DNA from: MGBC113645 sp036308445
GTDB lineage: Bacteria > Bacillota_I > Bacilli_A > Erysipelotrichales > Coprobacillaceae
NCBI GenBank assembly: GCA_036308445.1
Contig: JAXJVS010000109.1
Location: 1 to 52,324 of the forward strand
DNA length: 52,324 bases
Direction of reading: 5' to 3'
Below, piece by piece: positions 1-7,856 of the stretch (position 1 is its first letter; each line of letters starts with the position of its first letter). A program made the translations under genes and the position numbers. The notes beneath the pieces are model-generated. The model saw nothing but the letters and a program-made list of their open reading frames with translations, was not told where the DNA came from and searched no databases.

Positions 1-201
1 GTATCACACAGATCAGGAGAAACAGAAGATACAACTATCGCAGATATTGCAGTTGCAACAAATGCTGGACAAATTAAAACAGGTTCAGCATCAAGAACTG
101 ATAGAATTGCAAAATACAATCAGTTAATGAGAATTGAAGATGAATTAAAATCTCAATCTGATTATGCAGGAATGAATGCATTCTATCAATTAGATAAATA
201 A
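1..201 (+). CDS. eno: Enolase, C-terminal end (partial)
   Basis: The first 66 codons belong to a gene entering from the left edge and ending in TAA. The peptide opens with SHRSGETEDTTIADIAVA and continues through GQIKTGSASRTDRIAKYN, which is the conserved C-terminal part of phosphopyruvate hydratase (2-phosphoglycerate to phosphoenolpyruvate, glycolysis, cytosol). The SHRSGET segment lies at the active site in known enolases. No frameshift is seen. A terminator hairpin lies about 120 bp downstream, so this is probably the last gene of its transcript. Confidence 0.95.
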   Translation, partial: VSHRSGETEDTTIADIAVATNAGQIKTGSASRTDRIAKYNQLMRIEDELKSQSDYAGMNAFYQLDK

Positions 202-210
202 TAATTTTAA

Positions 211-284
211 TAAATATTTTAAGATAACACTTAACCAACTAGGCATATTAAAATCCTATAATTAACCATTTCTTAAAATATTTA
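211..284. repeat. Separated 14-bp perfect inverted repeat downstream of enolase
   Basis: TAAATATTTTAAGA at 211-224 is exactly repeated in reverse complement at 271-284. About 46 bp of AT-rich sequence separates the arms. It could fold as an RNA stem in the enolase 3' untranslated region, or be a worn short inverted-repeat element. The AT-only arms make chance a real possibility. Confidence 0.4.
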
Positions 285-319
285 TGAAGTAAAAAAAGAA
301 GTAGTCGTATATTGATATC

Positions 320-360
320 TACCCTCTTTACTGGACTAACCGGTAAGGAGGGTATTTTTA
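320..360 (+). terminator. Rho-independent terminator after enolase
   Basis: A 15-bp stem containing two G-U pairs is formed by TACCCTCTTTACTGG and CCGGTAAGGAGGGTA around a short ACTAA-type loop, followed directly by TTTTTA. It is the likely end of the enolase transcript. Confidence 0.8.
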
Positions 361-406
361 TATGCATTATAATTATGAATTTAAATGAGAATGTGTACAT
401 AAGTAA

Positions 407-784
407 AAAAATAATGCCACTTATTCCCCAGCACCTGAAAATGTAAAACAAGATTCTTTTAGAGAAAAAGTAAGAATTTTGTCAAGATTGTATGACAATA
501 ATGGTCCAGAGATATTGAGACATTCAAATAAAAATCGCAGATGGACACAGGAAGAGAAGTTAGTTTTGATAAACCAGTATAAAGCTGGTAAAACAATTAA
601 ATCTATTGCGTTTGATGCAGGAATTAATGATTTTCTATCTTCTTGGATTCGAAAGTACGAACAATCAGGACATAATGGTCTTGTAGAATCAAAGAAAGGT
701 AGAACCCGCAAGAATTCTGATATGAGTAGTGTTAGAATATATTTAGTACCAGTTAAACTGAAACAAAAAGATAAATATGTATAA
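407..784 (+). pseudogene. IS-type helix-turn-helix transposase subunit, N-terminus broken
   Basis: The reading frame is open from 407, but the only start candidate is a TTG at 479 with no ribosome binding site, and residues before it (SPAPENVKQDSFREKVRIL) read like real protein. The core, RRWTQEEKLVLINQYKAGK and the following SIAFDAGINDFLSSWIRKYE, is a classic transposase HTH of the IS150/IS3 OrfA kind. A basic tail (KKGRTRKN) follows, then unrelated sequence to the stop. It is probably a remnant without function. Confidence 0.6.
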
Positions 785-861
785 AAAAAAGATATATAAG
801 ATATTAATATAAATAAGTAGAAAACACAGACAAATAAAGAGAAACAAGAGGTATTAAATAT

Positions 862-1176
862 ATGAGCAGTAAAAAAATAATAGATAGAGAGTTTAAGATA
901 AATGCAGTCAGATATAGAAAAGATCATATGGATTTAACATTAGAAGAGATATCAAAAAATTTAGGTGTATCGAAAAGTTCAATTCATAGATGGTGTAAGG
1001 AGTATGGTAATCCTGAAGATACAGAAATCATAAATAATCATGACTTGTTCAGAGGAAATGGAAATTATTCAAGCGAAGATGCAAAGGAGCTTGCAAGACT
1101 AAAGAAGGAGAATAGAAATCTAAGAGATGCAGTTGAAATATTAAAAAAAGCTATGAACATTCTAAACAGCCAGTAA
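862..1176 (+). CDS. IS3-family OrfA-like transposase subunit
   Basis: This 104-residue protein has an N-terminal helix-turn-helix (DLTLEEISKNLGVSKSSIHR, about 30-49) and a C-terminal leucine-rich coiled coil (ELARLKKENRNLRDAVEILK), the standard plan of IS3-family OrfA, which binds the element ends and oligomerises with OrfB. An AAGAGG ribosome binding site precedes the ATG. The frame ends at a run of A suited to the -1 frameshift that makes OrfAB in this family, but only a stub of OrfB remains, so the protein cannot catalyse transposition alone. Confidence 0.7.
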   Translation: MSSKKIIDREFKINAVRYRKDHMDLTLEEISKNLGVSKSSIHRWCKEYGNPEDTEIINNHDLFRGNGNYSSEDAKELARLKKENRNLRDAVEILKKAMNILNSQ

Positions 1177-1229
1177 GTGCTCTTTATCAGGCAATAACGG
1201 AATATAGTGAAGAAGTTATTGAAGATCAG

Positions 1230-1679
1230 ATACGCAGCAGCTTTATCTGGAAAATCATGAAATCCATTTAATGACAAGACTAGATCAAAACGACTATCCT
1301 CAAAAGATAAATGTCCTACGTCACCTTGTACAAAATGAATATTCTTTAAATTCAAATTATCAGCTCTCTTTTTAGCAGTCTCCATCATATCTATAGAATA
1401 ATCTAAACAAGTAATATCTGCATAAGATAAAGTTTTATACACTGGCATAGTTAATACTCCTGTTCCAACTGGTACTTCTAACATCTTACCACTAAAACTT
1501 CCTGGAATACCTGATAAAGCTATTTCTAAATATTTTGTATTTAGTTCTTTATTCATATTCCATACTAACTTACATACTGCACTTCCTAAAAAAGTTGAAC
1601 AAGTAATCATACCGTCATAAAAAGTAGCTTCTTTTCCCAAATATTTATATGCATTTTTTATCTCATTATGTCTACTCAT
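1230..1679 (-). pseudogene. Class I SAM-dependent methyltransferase, 3' end lost to an IS
   Basis: About 150 N-terminal residues of a Rossmann-fold methyltransferase are intact: motif I reads MLEVPVGTGVLTMPV, motif II region ITCLDYSIDMMETAKKRA, then FVQGDVGHLSFEDSRFDLVL and NGFHDFPDKAAAY. The usual continuation (a motif like EIYRVLKPGG) is missing. Instead the frame runs into antisense IS sequence and stops about 54 codons later. The ATG has a strong AGGAGG site and a good promoter. The family methylates small molecules of many kinds; the substrate cannot be told. A truncated product would lack the C-terminal strands and is probably inactive. Confidence 0.8.
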
Positions 1680-1689
1680 ATAGTCCTCC

Positions 1690-1741
1690 TATAGTTAGCT
1701 TTAACTAACTATATTATAAACCTCTTCTTTTTTTCTATCAA
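1690..1741 (-). promoter_or_regulatory. Promoter of the methyltransferase gene with a TetR-type operator
   Basis: On the minus strand TTGATA (1736-1741) and TATAAT (1713-1718) are 17 bp apart. Directly downstream lies a perfect dyad, TATAGTTAG-N6-CTAACTATA (1690-1713), covering the expected start of transcription. This form (TTAGTTA half-sites) is typical of operators bound by TetR/AcrR repressors. The TetR gene at 1777-2310 is the obvious candidate. Confidence 0.75.
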
Positions 1742-1751
1742 TTCTTTTTTT

Positions 1752-1778
1752 AAAAACAAAAAAGCCCTTTAAGAGCTT
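1752..1778 (-). terminator. Terminator of the mntP-like/tetR operon
   Basis: Read on the minus strand, AAGCTC and GGGCTT pair around TTAAA, followed by a run of T. The hairpin overlaps the tetR stop codon. Confidence 0.65.
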
Positions 1779-2310
1779 ACTTATTTGTAAATGTATTAAT
1801 ATTACTATAGAATAATAAATAACATATTTTTAATATTTCTTCTGCTGACTTCTCATAATGATGTCTATTCCAATCTTTAATTATAAAAATAATAATATGT
1901 GAATAATATGAACATATAAATTCTTTATCTACCAAATCATTTGAATACAATATCTTATCAAATATCTTATTAAATATATTCATTAAAATAGTTTCAAAAC
2001 CATTCTGTCCTTCAATTAAAAAACACTTAGTAAAAAACCTCTGTTCTTGATAAATAGTTTCTATTATATGTCTAGATAGACGATTAAAATCATCTTCAGT
2101 ATTATAACTATCTATATCATCAATAAACATGGTATATATTAAATATTCTAAAGCTTCATACTTATCAATAAAATGATTATAAAAAGTTCCTCTAATAACA
2201 CCAGTTTTATCACATATTTGTTTAATTGTAATCTTCTCAAACGGTTTATCCTTCATACAAAGATATAAACCTTCCACTAATAATTCTTTCATATTCATTT
2301 TCGTATTCAT
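1777..2310 (-). CDS. TetR/AcrR-family transcriptional regulator
   Basis: The protein of 177 residues has an N-terminal DNA-binding domain with the helix-turn-helix ITIKQICDKTGVIRGTFYNH, where the GTFYNHF recognition-helix signature is typical of TetR proteins. An all-helical ligand and dimerisation domain follows and resembles the C-terminal domain of DhaS-type members. ATG 2310 is preferred to a GTG three codons earlier, because AGGTG lies 6 bp before it. The gene follows the MntP-like gene with only a few bases between them and is probably cotranscribed. The dyad in front of the methyltransferase is its likely target. Confidence 0.85.
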   Translation of the reverse strand: MNTKMNMKELLVEGLYLCMKDKPFEKITIKQICDKTGVIRGTFYNHFIDKYEALEYLIYTMFIDDIDSYNTEDDFNRLSRHIIETIYQEQRFFTKCFLIEGQNGFETILMNIFNKIFDKILYSNDLVDKEFICSYYSHIIIFIIKDWNRHHYEKSAEEILKICYLLFYSNINTFTNK

Positions 2311-2319
2311 AAATTTCAC

Positions 2320-2874
2320 CTAAATTAAATTAATCATAACTAAAATAGCTAATATAAAATATGAAATCGAACAAATATAACTAATCATTTTCTGATATGC
2401 AGCACCATAATAATAACCTATATACAATGCAATATACAATACAATAAGTGGTACAAAGAATACAATAATGAATTGAAGAAAATAAGAAACTGATAAATAA
2501 GAACATCCAACTCCTACCAACAAACAATCAATCCCTGTAAAAAAAGCATCTTTTATACTTTTCTTCGGATTTAATTCATTATTTAACTTTTCTTCAAATT
2601 TCTTCTTTTTATTTGTAATAAGTAATAATTTTAAACCTATCGCTATAAAGACAATTACCGTCAAATATCTATTTATTATAATAAGAGAATCATTAAAAAT
2701 ATTATCTGCTATAATATGTCCTACCATATACATAATAGAATCAATAATCGCAAATATCGCACTATGCTGTATTGCTTTTTTAAAATCAACTTTTAAAGTG
2801 GTAGCACCTTTTTCCATCATCAATACAAATGCATCTAATGTTATATCAATAACTAATATTAAAAACCAAATCAT
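2320..2874 (-). CDS. MntP-like (DUF204) membrane protein, putative cation efflux
   Basis: The 184-residue protein has about six hydrophobic segments and two half-repeats, each with an acidic motif in a membrane helix: DITLDAFVLMMEKGATT near the N-terminus and FFTGIDCLLVGVG in the middle. This matches the plan of the MntP manganese exporters, where paired aspartates in such motifs are needed for transport. Sequence match to classic MntP is only moderate, so the ion is not certain. A charged cytosolic loop (KKKKFEEKLNNELNPKK) separates the halves. AAAGGAGT precedes the ATG. The gene is cotranscribed with the TetR regulator. Confidence 0.65.
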   Translation of the reverse strand: MIWFLILVIDITLDAFVLMMEKGATTLKVDFKKAIQHSAIFAIIDSIMYMVGHIIADNIFNDSLIIINRYLTVIVFIAIGLKLLLITNKKKKFEEKLNNELNPKKSIKDAFFTGIDCLLVGVGCSYLSVSYFLQFIIVFFVPLIVLYIALYIGYYYGAAYQKMISYICSISYFILAILVMINLI

Positions 2875-2995
2875 AAAAAAACTCCTTTCTTTAACATTAT
2901 ATCAAATATAACTTTATCTTTAAGATGAAATATTTGTTTTTGAACAAAAATAAATAAATGTATAAAAGTTGAATATAATGGTTTTATTTCTTAAT

Positions 2996-3029
2996 AAAAA
3001 AGAAAGAACATAAAGTATCTTTCTTTTTT
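2996..3029 (-). terminator. Terminator of the MATE/phosphatase operon
   Basis: A perfect 12-bp stem AAAAAAGAAAGA/TCTTTCTTTTTT with a 10-nt loop lies just after the phosphatase stop. A-run and T-run symmetry allows action on both strands. Confidence 0.7.
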
Positions 3030-3037
3030 GTGATTTC

Positions 3038-3628
3038 TTATTTTTTATAATTTGGAGAATTTAAATTGTTTATTTCTAATAATGTAAAGATGCCATCTTC
3101 ATATTCATATTTTAAAATAACACATGGATAGAATCTTTCAGTTTTTTCAACTTTTGCATATTTTTCCCATTCACGGTAGAATTGAGCACAAGACGCACCA
3201 TGAGAAACAGCTAATACAACATTATGATCATCTTTATCCATAATTTCTTTAATTGTTTTAGATACTCTTTCTCTTAATTCCATTTCACCTTCTCCACCCC
3301 ATGCTTTAAAAAAATCACCATAAGGTAGTTTAGGATTCAAATATTCATCTTTACCTTCAAAAGCACCAAAATTCCATTCTTTTAAACCTTTTAATCTTGT
3401 ATAAGGCATCTTATATCTTGTAACTATCTCTAAAGTATCACAAGCTCTTTCACTAGTAGAACTATATGCATGATCTAATACAACATTATTTTCCACAAAA
3501 TATTCACTAGCTATTTCTGCTTGTTTAATTCCTAACTCTGTTAATGGTGCATCACACCATCCTTGAATCTTCTTTTGTTTGTTGAATAAAGTTTCACCAT
3601 GTCTCATTAAATATAAAGTCTTTTTCAT
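3038..3628 (-). CDS. Histidine phosphatase superfamily protein (phosphoglycerate mutase-like)
   Basis: The 196-residue protein carries the catalytic signature LMRHGET (phospho-accepting His10) near its start, the acidic loop WNFGAFEGKDE in the middle, and the second histidine in VLAVSHGAS. It therefore belongs to the cofactor-independent-of-metal histidine phosphatase (dPGM/PhoE) superfamily. The length and sequence fit small phosphatases of broad substrate range better than a glycolytic mutase. The substrate is not known. A GGAGG site lies inside the 3' end of the MATE gene, 2 bp upstream, so the two are cotranscribed and probably translationally coupled. Confidence 0.8.
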   Translation of the reverse strand: MKKTLYLMRHGETLFNKQKKIQGWCDAPLTELGIKQAEIASEYFVENNVVLDHAYSSTSERACDTLEIVTRYKMPYTRLKGLKEWNFGAFEGKDEYLNPKLPYGDFFKAWGGEGEMELRERVSKTIKEIMDKDDHNVVLAVSHGASCAQFYREWEKYAKVEKTERFYPCVILKYEYEDGIFTLLEINNLNSPNYKK

Positions 3629-3630
3629 TT

Positions 3631-4983
3631 CTATTTTGCCTCCTTAATAAATGAATTTGTATAAAAAGTAATAACTAATTGAATAGCCATAACACACCAA
3701 ATAGCTGGTTCACAAAAAATAACCGCCATATATTCAAACTGTGGTATAAGTAATACTACAAAGATAACTTTACCTACAAACTCAATAATACTAGAAACTA
3801 AAGGTAATATCTTCATACCAATCCCTTGTAATGCATATCTTGTCTGCATTAATATACCTAACACTGCATAGAAAGGCCCAACTATTCTTAAATACATAGC
3901 GCCATTATTTAATACTATTGATTCACTAGATCCAGATATAAACTTTACTAATGCAGTAGCAAACAATAACAATATAACGGTTACTATACCTGCCATAACA
4001 ATATCATAAATATAACAAGATTGAATGGCCTGTCTAATTCTCTTACCTTGATTAGCTCCTTTATTTTGCGATACGAAAGTACTCATAGCGATAGCCATAG
4101 CTACAAAAGGCATATTAAAGAACATATATAACTTTCTAGCAGCAGTATGTCCTGCAATCACTAGATATCCTAAATTATTGATGCCATATTGCAAGACTAC
4201 CGATCCTGCAGAAACAATGCAACTCATAAATCCCATTGAGAATCCTTGTCCTAACATTTCATTATATAAAGGTCTATCTACTTTAAAATGTTCTTTACTA
4301 GGTAACAATATTCTCGTTTTCTTTAAAATATAAATTATACATAATAAAACTGATACTCCTTGAGAAATAACAGTTGCTACTGCAGCACCCATAACTCCCA
4401 TATGGAACTGAGTTATTAATAATATATCTAATCCTATGTTTAATACAGAAGATACCATTAAGAAAATTAATGGCATAACACTATTACCTATTGCTCTCAT
4501 TAAACCTGCACATAAATTATATGCAAACATAACAACAATAAATAAAGTAATGACAGAAATATAACTATAAGCTTCTTTAATAATTTCTGCTGGTGTATTT
4601 AATAATTGTAATAATGGATACAATATTAAACTACCAATAATTGTAATAGTTAAAGAAACAACAATTCCTATCACAATAGAACTAGCAACTGATTTCTTTA
4701 ATAAATTTTCATCTTTAGAACCAAAACTTCTTGCCGTAACAATTGATAATCCATTACCAACCCCTAATGCAAAACCTACTAATAAATCATATATAGATGT
4801 ACATGAACCTATTGCAGCTAATGAAGTATCTCCCAAATAATTTCCTACTATCATTGTATCTACTGTATTATATAACTGTTGAAATACATTAGAAATTAAT
4901 AAAGGTATCATAAAGATAACTAATGATTTAAAAATTGGTCCATTCAATAAATCAACATCTGCTTTTAATAAAGATTTTCTCAT
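3631..4983 (-). CDS. MATE-family multidrug/Na+ exporter
   Basis: The 450-residue protein has about 12 hydrophobic segments in two homologous halves, starting LNGPIFKSLVIFMIPLLISN and including VFQQLYNTVDTMIVGNYLG and ARSFGSKD, typical of the MatE domain in the DinF/NorM branch. Such proteins expel cationic compounds using Na+ or H+ gradients across the cell membrane. ATG 4983 is chosen because GGGGGAAG lies just upstream; a longer frame to 5013 runs into the promoter. The first gene of an operon with the histidine phosphatase. The MerR-type promoter suggests induction by a toxic compound. Confidence 0.9.
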   Translation of the reverse strand: MRKSLLKADVDLLNGPIFKSLVIFMIPLLISNVFQQLYNTVDTMIVGNYLGDTSLAAIGSCTSIYDLLVGFALGVGNGLSIVTARSFGSKDENLLKKSVASSIVIGIVVSLTITIIGSLILYPLLQLLNTPAEIIKEAYSYISVITLFIVVMFAYNLCAGLMRAIGNSVMPLIFLMVSSVLNIGLDILLITQFHMGVMGAAVATVISQGVSVLLCIIYILKKTRILLPSKEHFKVDRPLYNEMLGQGFSMGFMSCIVSAGSVVLQYGINNLGYLVIAGHTAARKLYMFFNMPFVAMAIAMSTFVSQNKGANQGKRIRQAIQSCYIYDIVMAGIVTVILLLFATALVKFISGSSESIVLNNGAMYLRIVGPFYAVLGILMQTRYALQGIGMKILPLVSSIIEFVGKVIFVVLLIPQFEYMAVIFCEPAIWCVMAIQLVITFYTNSFIKEAK

Positions 4984-5004
4984 AAACTTCCCCCTCACAT
5001 ATAT

Positions 5005-5035
5005 ATCATACACCTTAAAGTCAACTTCAAGGTAA
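5005..5035 (-). promoter_or_regulatory. MerR-type promoter (19-bp spacer) of the MATE exporter
   Basis: On the minus strand TTACCT and TATGAT are 19 bp apart rather than 17. The spacer holds a near-perfect dyad at 5012-5033, ACCTT-x-AAGTT-x-ACTT-x-AAGGT in form. Over-long spacers with a centred dyad are the hallmark of promoters activated by MerR-family proteins, which untwist the DNA. No MerR gene is in the window. Confidence 0.75.
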
Positions 5036-5316
5036 GCCTTTATTTATGTAAACCAGTAATTCTGACTCAATTTATAGGATAATAATATGAAAAGAATTCA
5101 CTTTCTTCTTGACCTAAATACAAGCATTTCATCCCTACTAGAAATAAATCAACACCTATGCATTCAAATCCCATAACTGATATTTCTAAGTCATTTTCGA
5201 TAATTCTTTTTCTCATATCCATTTTTCAATCATATTTTATAAAACTTTATAAAAAAAGTACAATATCAATATTACATTGTGCTATAATTAAAGTGCATAG
5301 TGAAAGGATGATATAT

Positions 5317-6177
5317 ATGTTAGAAAGATTAAAACAATTAGTAACAATATCTGAAGTCAAAACTCTATCAAAGGCTAGCGAAATATTACTCATATCCCAA
5401 CCTGCACTAACACGCTCAATACAAAAATTAGAAGAAGAATTAGATATTAAGTTATTTGATCGTACAAAAAATAAAATAGTTCTTAATGATAATGGAGAAT
5501 TAGCGGTAAAATATGCGAAAAAAATAATAAAAGAAACAGAAGAAATGAAAAACAATCTAAAAACATATGATCAAAACAAAAAAATGATCAACATAGGCGC
5601 TATTGCCCCTATGCCAATCATTGGTTTAAAATATATATTTAATAATTTATATCCCCAAACTCAAATAACAGATAATATGATAACTGATGAATCACTATTA
5701 TTAAAAGGATTAGATAATAATGAATATTCTGTTATTGTCTTAAGTCATCCTATAGAAGATAAAAAATATATTTGCAACGCTTTTTTTGAAGAAAAATTAT
5801 ATTTATCATTACCTTTAAATCATCCAATGACTTCTTTAAAAGATATCTCTTTTGAAAAATTAAATGGTACAAGTGTATTATTAAGATCTAAACTTGGATA
5901 TTGGAGAGAACTTAAAGAAAAAGTTATTCCTAACTCAGTATTAATCTTTCAAGAAGACGAAATCATTTTAAATGAATTAATAAGATCTTCATCTTTACCT
6001 AGCTTTAGAACTGATATTTCACTCCAAAGATTAAAAGAGCCAGAAAATAGAACATATATACCTTTTATCAATAAAGAAGCTCATGTTCAATTTTATATTA
6101 TATATAAAAAGAAAGATAAACAATTATTTGAACAACTAAAAGCTGAAATTAAAAATCTTGATTGGTCTAAAACATAA
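5317..6177 (+). CDS. LysR-family transcriptional regulator
   Basis: The 286-residue protein begins MLERLKQLVTISEVKTLSKA and has the LysR winged helix-turn-helix (ASEILLISQPALTRSIQKLE, about 20-39, then LFDRTKNKIVLNDNG), followed by a periplasmic-binding-like effector domain. ATG 5317 is chosen because AAAGG lies at good distance; an open frame reaching further upstream lacks a start with a ribosome site. It is divergent from the MATE operon but separated by about 300 bp, so it may or may not regulate it. The effector is unknown. Confidence 0.85.
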   Translation: MLERLKQLVTISEVKTLSKASEILLISQPALTRSIQKLEEELDIKLFDRTKNKIVLNDNGELAVKYAKKIIKETEEMKNNLKTYDQNKKMINIGAIAPMPIIGLKYIFNNLYPQTQITDNMITDESLLLKGLDNNEYSVIVLSHPIEDKKYICNAFFEEKLYLSLPLNHPMTSLKDISFEKLNGTSVLLRSKLGYWRELKEKVIPNSVLIFQEDEIILNELIRSSSLPSFRTDISLQRLKEPENRTYIPFINKEAHVQFYIIYKKKDKQLFEQLKAEIKNLDWSKT

Positions 6178-6210
6178 AATGACTAAAAGTTAAACTTTTA
6201 GTCATTTTTT
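6177..6210. terminator. Bidirectional terminator between lysR and the ABC operon
   Basis: A 14-bp perfect stem AAATGACTAAAAGT/ACTTTTAGTCATTT with a TAA-type loop is followed by T on the plus strand and by T on the minus strand. It lies between the convergent genes and overlaps the last codons of the binding-protein gene. Confidence 0.85.
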
Positions 6211-7856
6211 GTATTTCTCACTTCTTTAGTAATCTGACTACCACCTTGTTCATTCCACTCTTTCACAAAATCATCAAAATAAGAGATATCTTTTTCACCA
6301 ACAATCATTTCAATATAGGTATTATTCTCTAACTCTTCTAATTTCCACCAATGAGTTTCCATCGTCTCTGTCTGGCCATAGAATAAAGATTGATGACTAA
6401 TAAGCTTTTTATCATCAAATAGTAATGGAGCTTCAATTCTAGAAGAATAAGCAGCCCAATCCTCTACTAAAAAATCATCTTTTTTCAAATAATCTAAACA
6501 AGCTTTAGCATAAGAAGCATCTAAGATTGGGATATCTTCTATATCTTTATCACCATTAATAACATCCTTAATATTATCATGACTATCCATTAATGCATCA
6601 GCATAATCTATATTTATAGATAAAGGTCTTGCTGTCTGATCAACATTATTTCTTTCATAATTATTTATTTCTTCTACAGTTTTATCCTCAAATCTTAAAT
6701 AATCAAATTGGACACTTGTCATTTTAAAAATAATCTCCGGATGCTCAAATTCTTTTCTTACAACAACATATTTAGAAGAAGGATTTTGTGCAAAATAACT
6801 TACAGACCCATCATCTTCTGTAGGAATCAAATAACATTTCCAGCTAGCTGAAGAATCATTTTTTACTGCATCTACTAATGGATTATTACTAGCCCACCAA
6901 GGTCCAAAGAAAGATCCACAATGTCCTTCTACTATTTCATCAACGATATTATGGGTAGTTCTTAAAATAAAATCCTTATCTATAATCCCTTTTTTATATA
7001 ATTCATGAATATGTTCTAGTGCTTTCTTGGCTTCTTGAGTTGTAGAACCATAGACAATCTGACCATTTTCATCTTCTATCCATTGTTTAGGATAAGCATC
7101 ATAATAAGCAAAAATAACATCCAATAAATATTCAGCACTATATCCTGCTTCATTAACTAAAGAATTAATAACCATTAACCCAATAGTATTTCCTTCACCA
7201 TTACCTCCCGGATCCTTAGTAATAAATTGTTCTACTATATTTTCAACATCTTTCAAAGATTTTGGTTCATCTAAAGAAAGTTTATCCATCCAATCTTTTC
7301 TTAACCAAATTAAATTAGGTCCATTAATAATATTAGTTTCAGGTAAAGCCATAATTTTCCCATCAAATGTAACATTATCAAGAATTGTATCACCATAACT
7401 TGCATATATTTCTTTGATTTTATCAGTCGTACAATTCTTATAAGCATCACTCAAATCTGCTATCAAATCATTATCAACAAGATACTTTAAATCATCATAA
7501 TCCTGAACAATCATAACATCAGGTAATTTCTTTGAAGAAATAAACATATCGATACTATTTTCATATTGAGAATCCTGAGCTTCTATAACATCAATGTTTT
7601 GAACATTTAATTTTTCTTTCAAAAAGCGTGTTATAGCATTATCTTCATAAGTATCTCCATCTGGCATATTATTCAAACCTGTTAATTTAGCAAGCGTATA
7701 TTCTATTGTCTCGCCATATGGTTCATATGGCGTAATACTTGCAATTTTATTTTGTTTTTCTATTTCTTTAGCACTAAAGGAGTCATTGTTAGATGACTCC
7801 ATTTGACAACTAGATATAAATAAACTTAAAACTATAAGCAAAACTATTTTCTTCAT
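6198..7856 (-). CDS. Large extracellular sugar-binding lipoprotein (family 1 solute-binding, LplA/YtcQ-like)
   Basis: The 552-residue protein starts with a lipoprotein signal peptide (MKKIVLLIVLSLFISSCQ; lipobox cysteine at 17) and continues as a family 1 solute-binding protein, with SSKKLPDVMIVQDYDDL and FDGKIMALPETNIINGPNLI as recognisable segments. It is much longer than MalE and resembles the LipO/LplA group of oligosaccharide-binding proteins. Its ATG overlaps the malG stop as TAATG, so it is the last gene of malEFG. Having two binding proteins in one ABC operon is unusual. It may widen substrate range or serve as a sensory partner; that is inference. Confidence 0.8.
   Translation of the reverse strand: MKKIVLLIVLSLFISSCQMESSNNDSFSAKEIEKQNKIASITPYEPYGETIEYTLAKLTGLNNMPDGDTYEDNAITRFLKEKLNVQNIDVIEAQDSQYENSIDMFISSKKLPDVMIVQDYDDLKYLVDNDLIADLSDAYKNCTTDKIKEIYASYGDTILDNVTFDGKIMALPETNIINGPNLIWLRKDWMDKLSLDEPKSLKDVENIVEQFITKDPGGNGEGNTIGLMVINSLVNEAGYSAEYLLDVIFAYYDAYPKQWIEDENGQIVYGSTTQEAKKALEHIHELYKKGIIDKDFILRTTHNIVDEIVEGHCGSFFGPWWASNNPLVDAVKNDSSASWKCYLIPTEDDGSVSYFAQNPSSKYVVVRKEFEHPEIIFKMTSVQFDYLRFEDKTVEEINNYERNNVDQTARPLSINIDYADALMDSHDNIKDVINGDKDIEDIPILDASYAKACLDYLKKDDFLVEDWAAYSSRIEAPLLFDDKKLISHQSLFYGQTETMETHWWKLEELENNTYIEMIVGEKDISYFDDFVKEWNEQGGSQITKEVRNTKND

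Larger units (their letters stand above)
407..1230 (+). mobile_element. Degenerate IS3-family-like insertion sequence
   Basis: Two helix-turn-helix transposase-type reading frames lie in tandem. They are followed by a short stretch (about 1177-1230) that can be read after a -1 slip at the A-rich end of the second frame (SYEHSKQPVSALYQ) and looks like the start of a lost OrfB. The DDE catalytic part is absent. The right boundary falls about where homology to the minus-strand methyltransferase begins. No clear terminal repeats were found, so both ends are approximate. Confidence 0.6.

Noticed and set aside
421..927. Minus-strand open frame of 168 residues over the IS genes
   Set aside because: It is antisense to clear transposase-type frames, has phenylalanine-rich low-complexity composition and no ribosome site.
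5158..5316. N-terminal extension of the LysR gene to an ATG at 5158
   Set aside because: The extension is low-complexity, has no ribosome site, and the internal ATG at 5317 has both a good site and the canonical LysR start.
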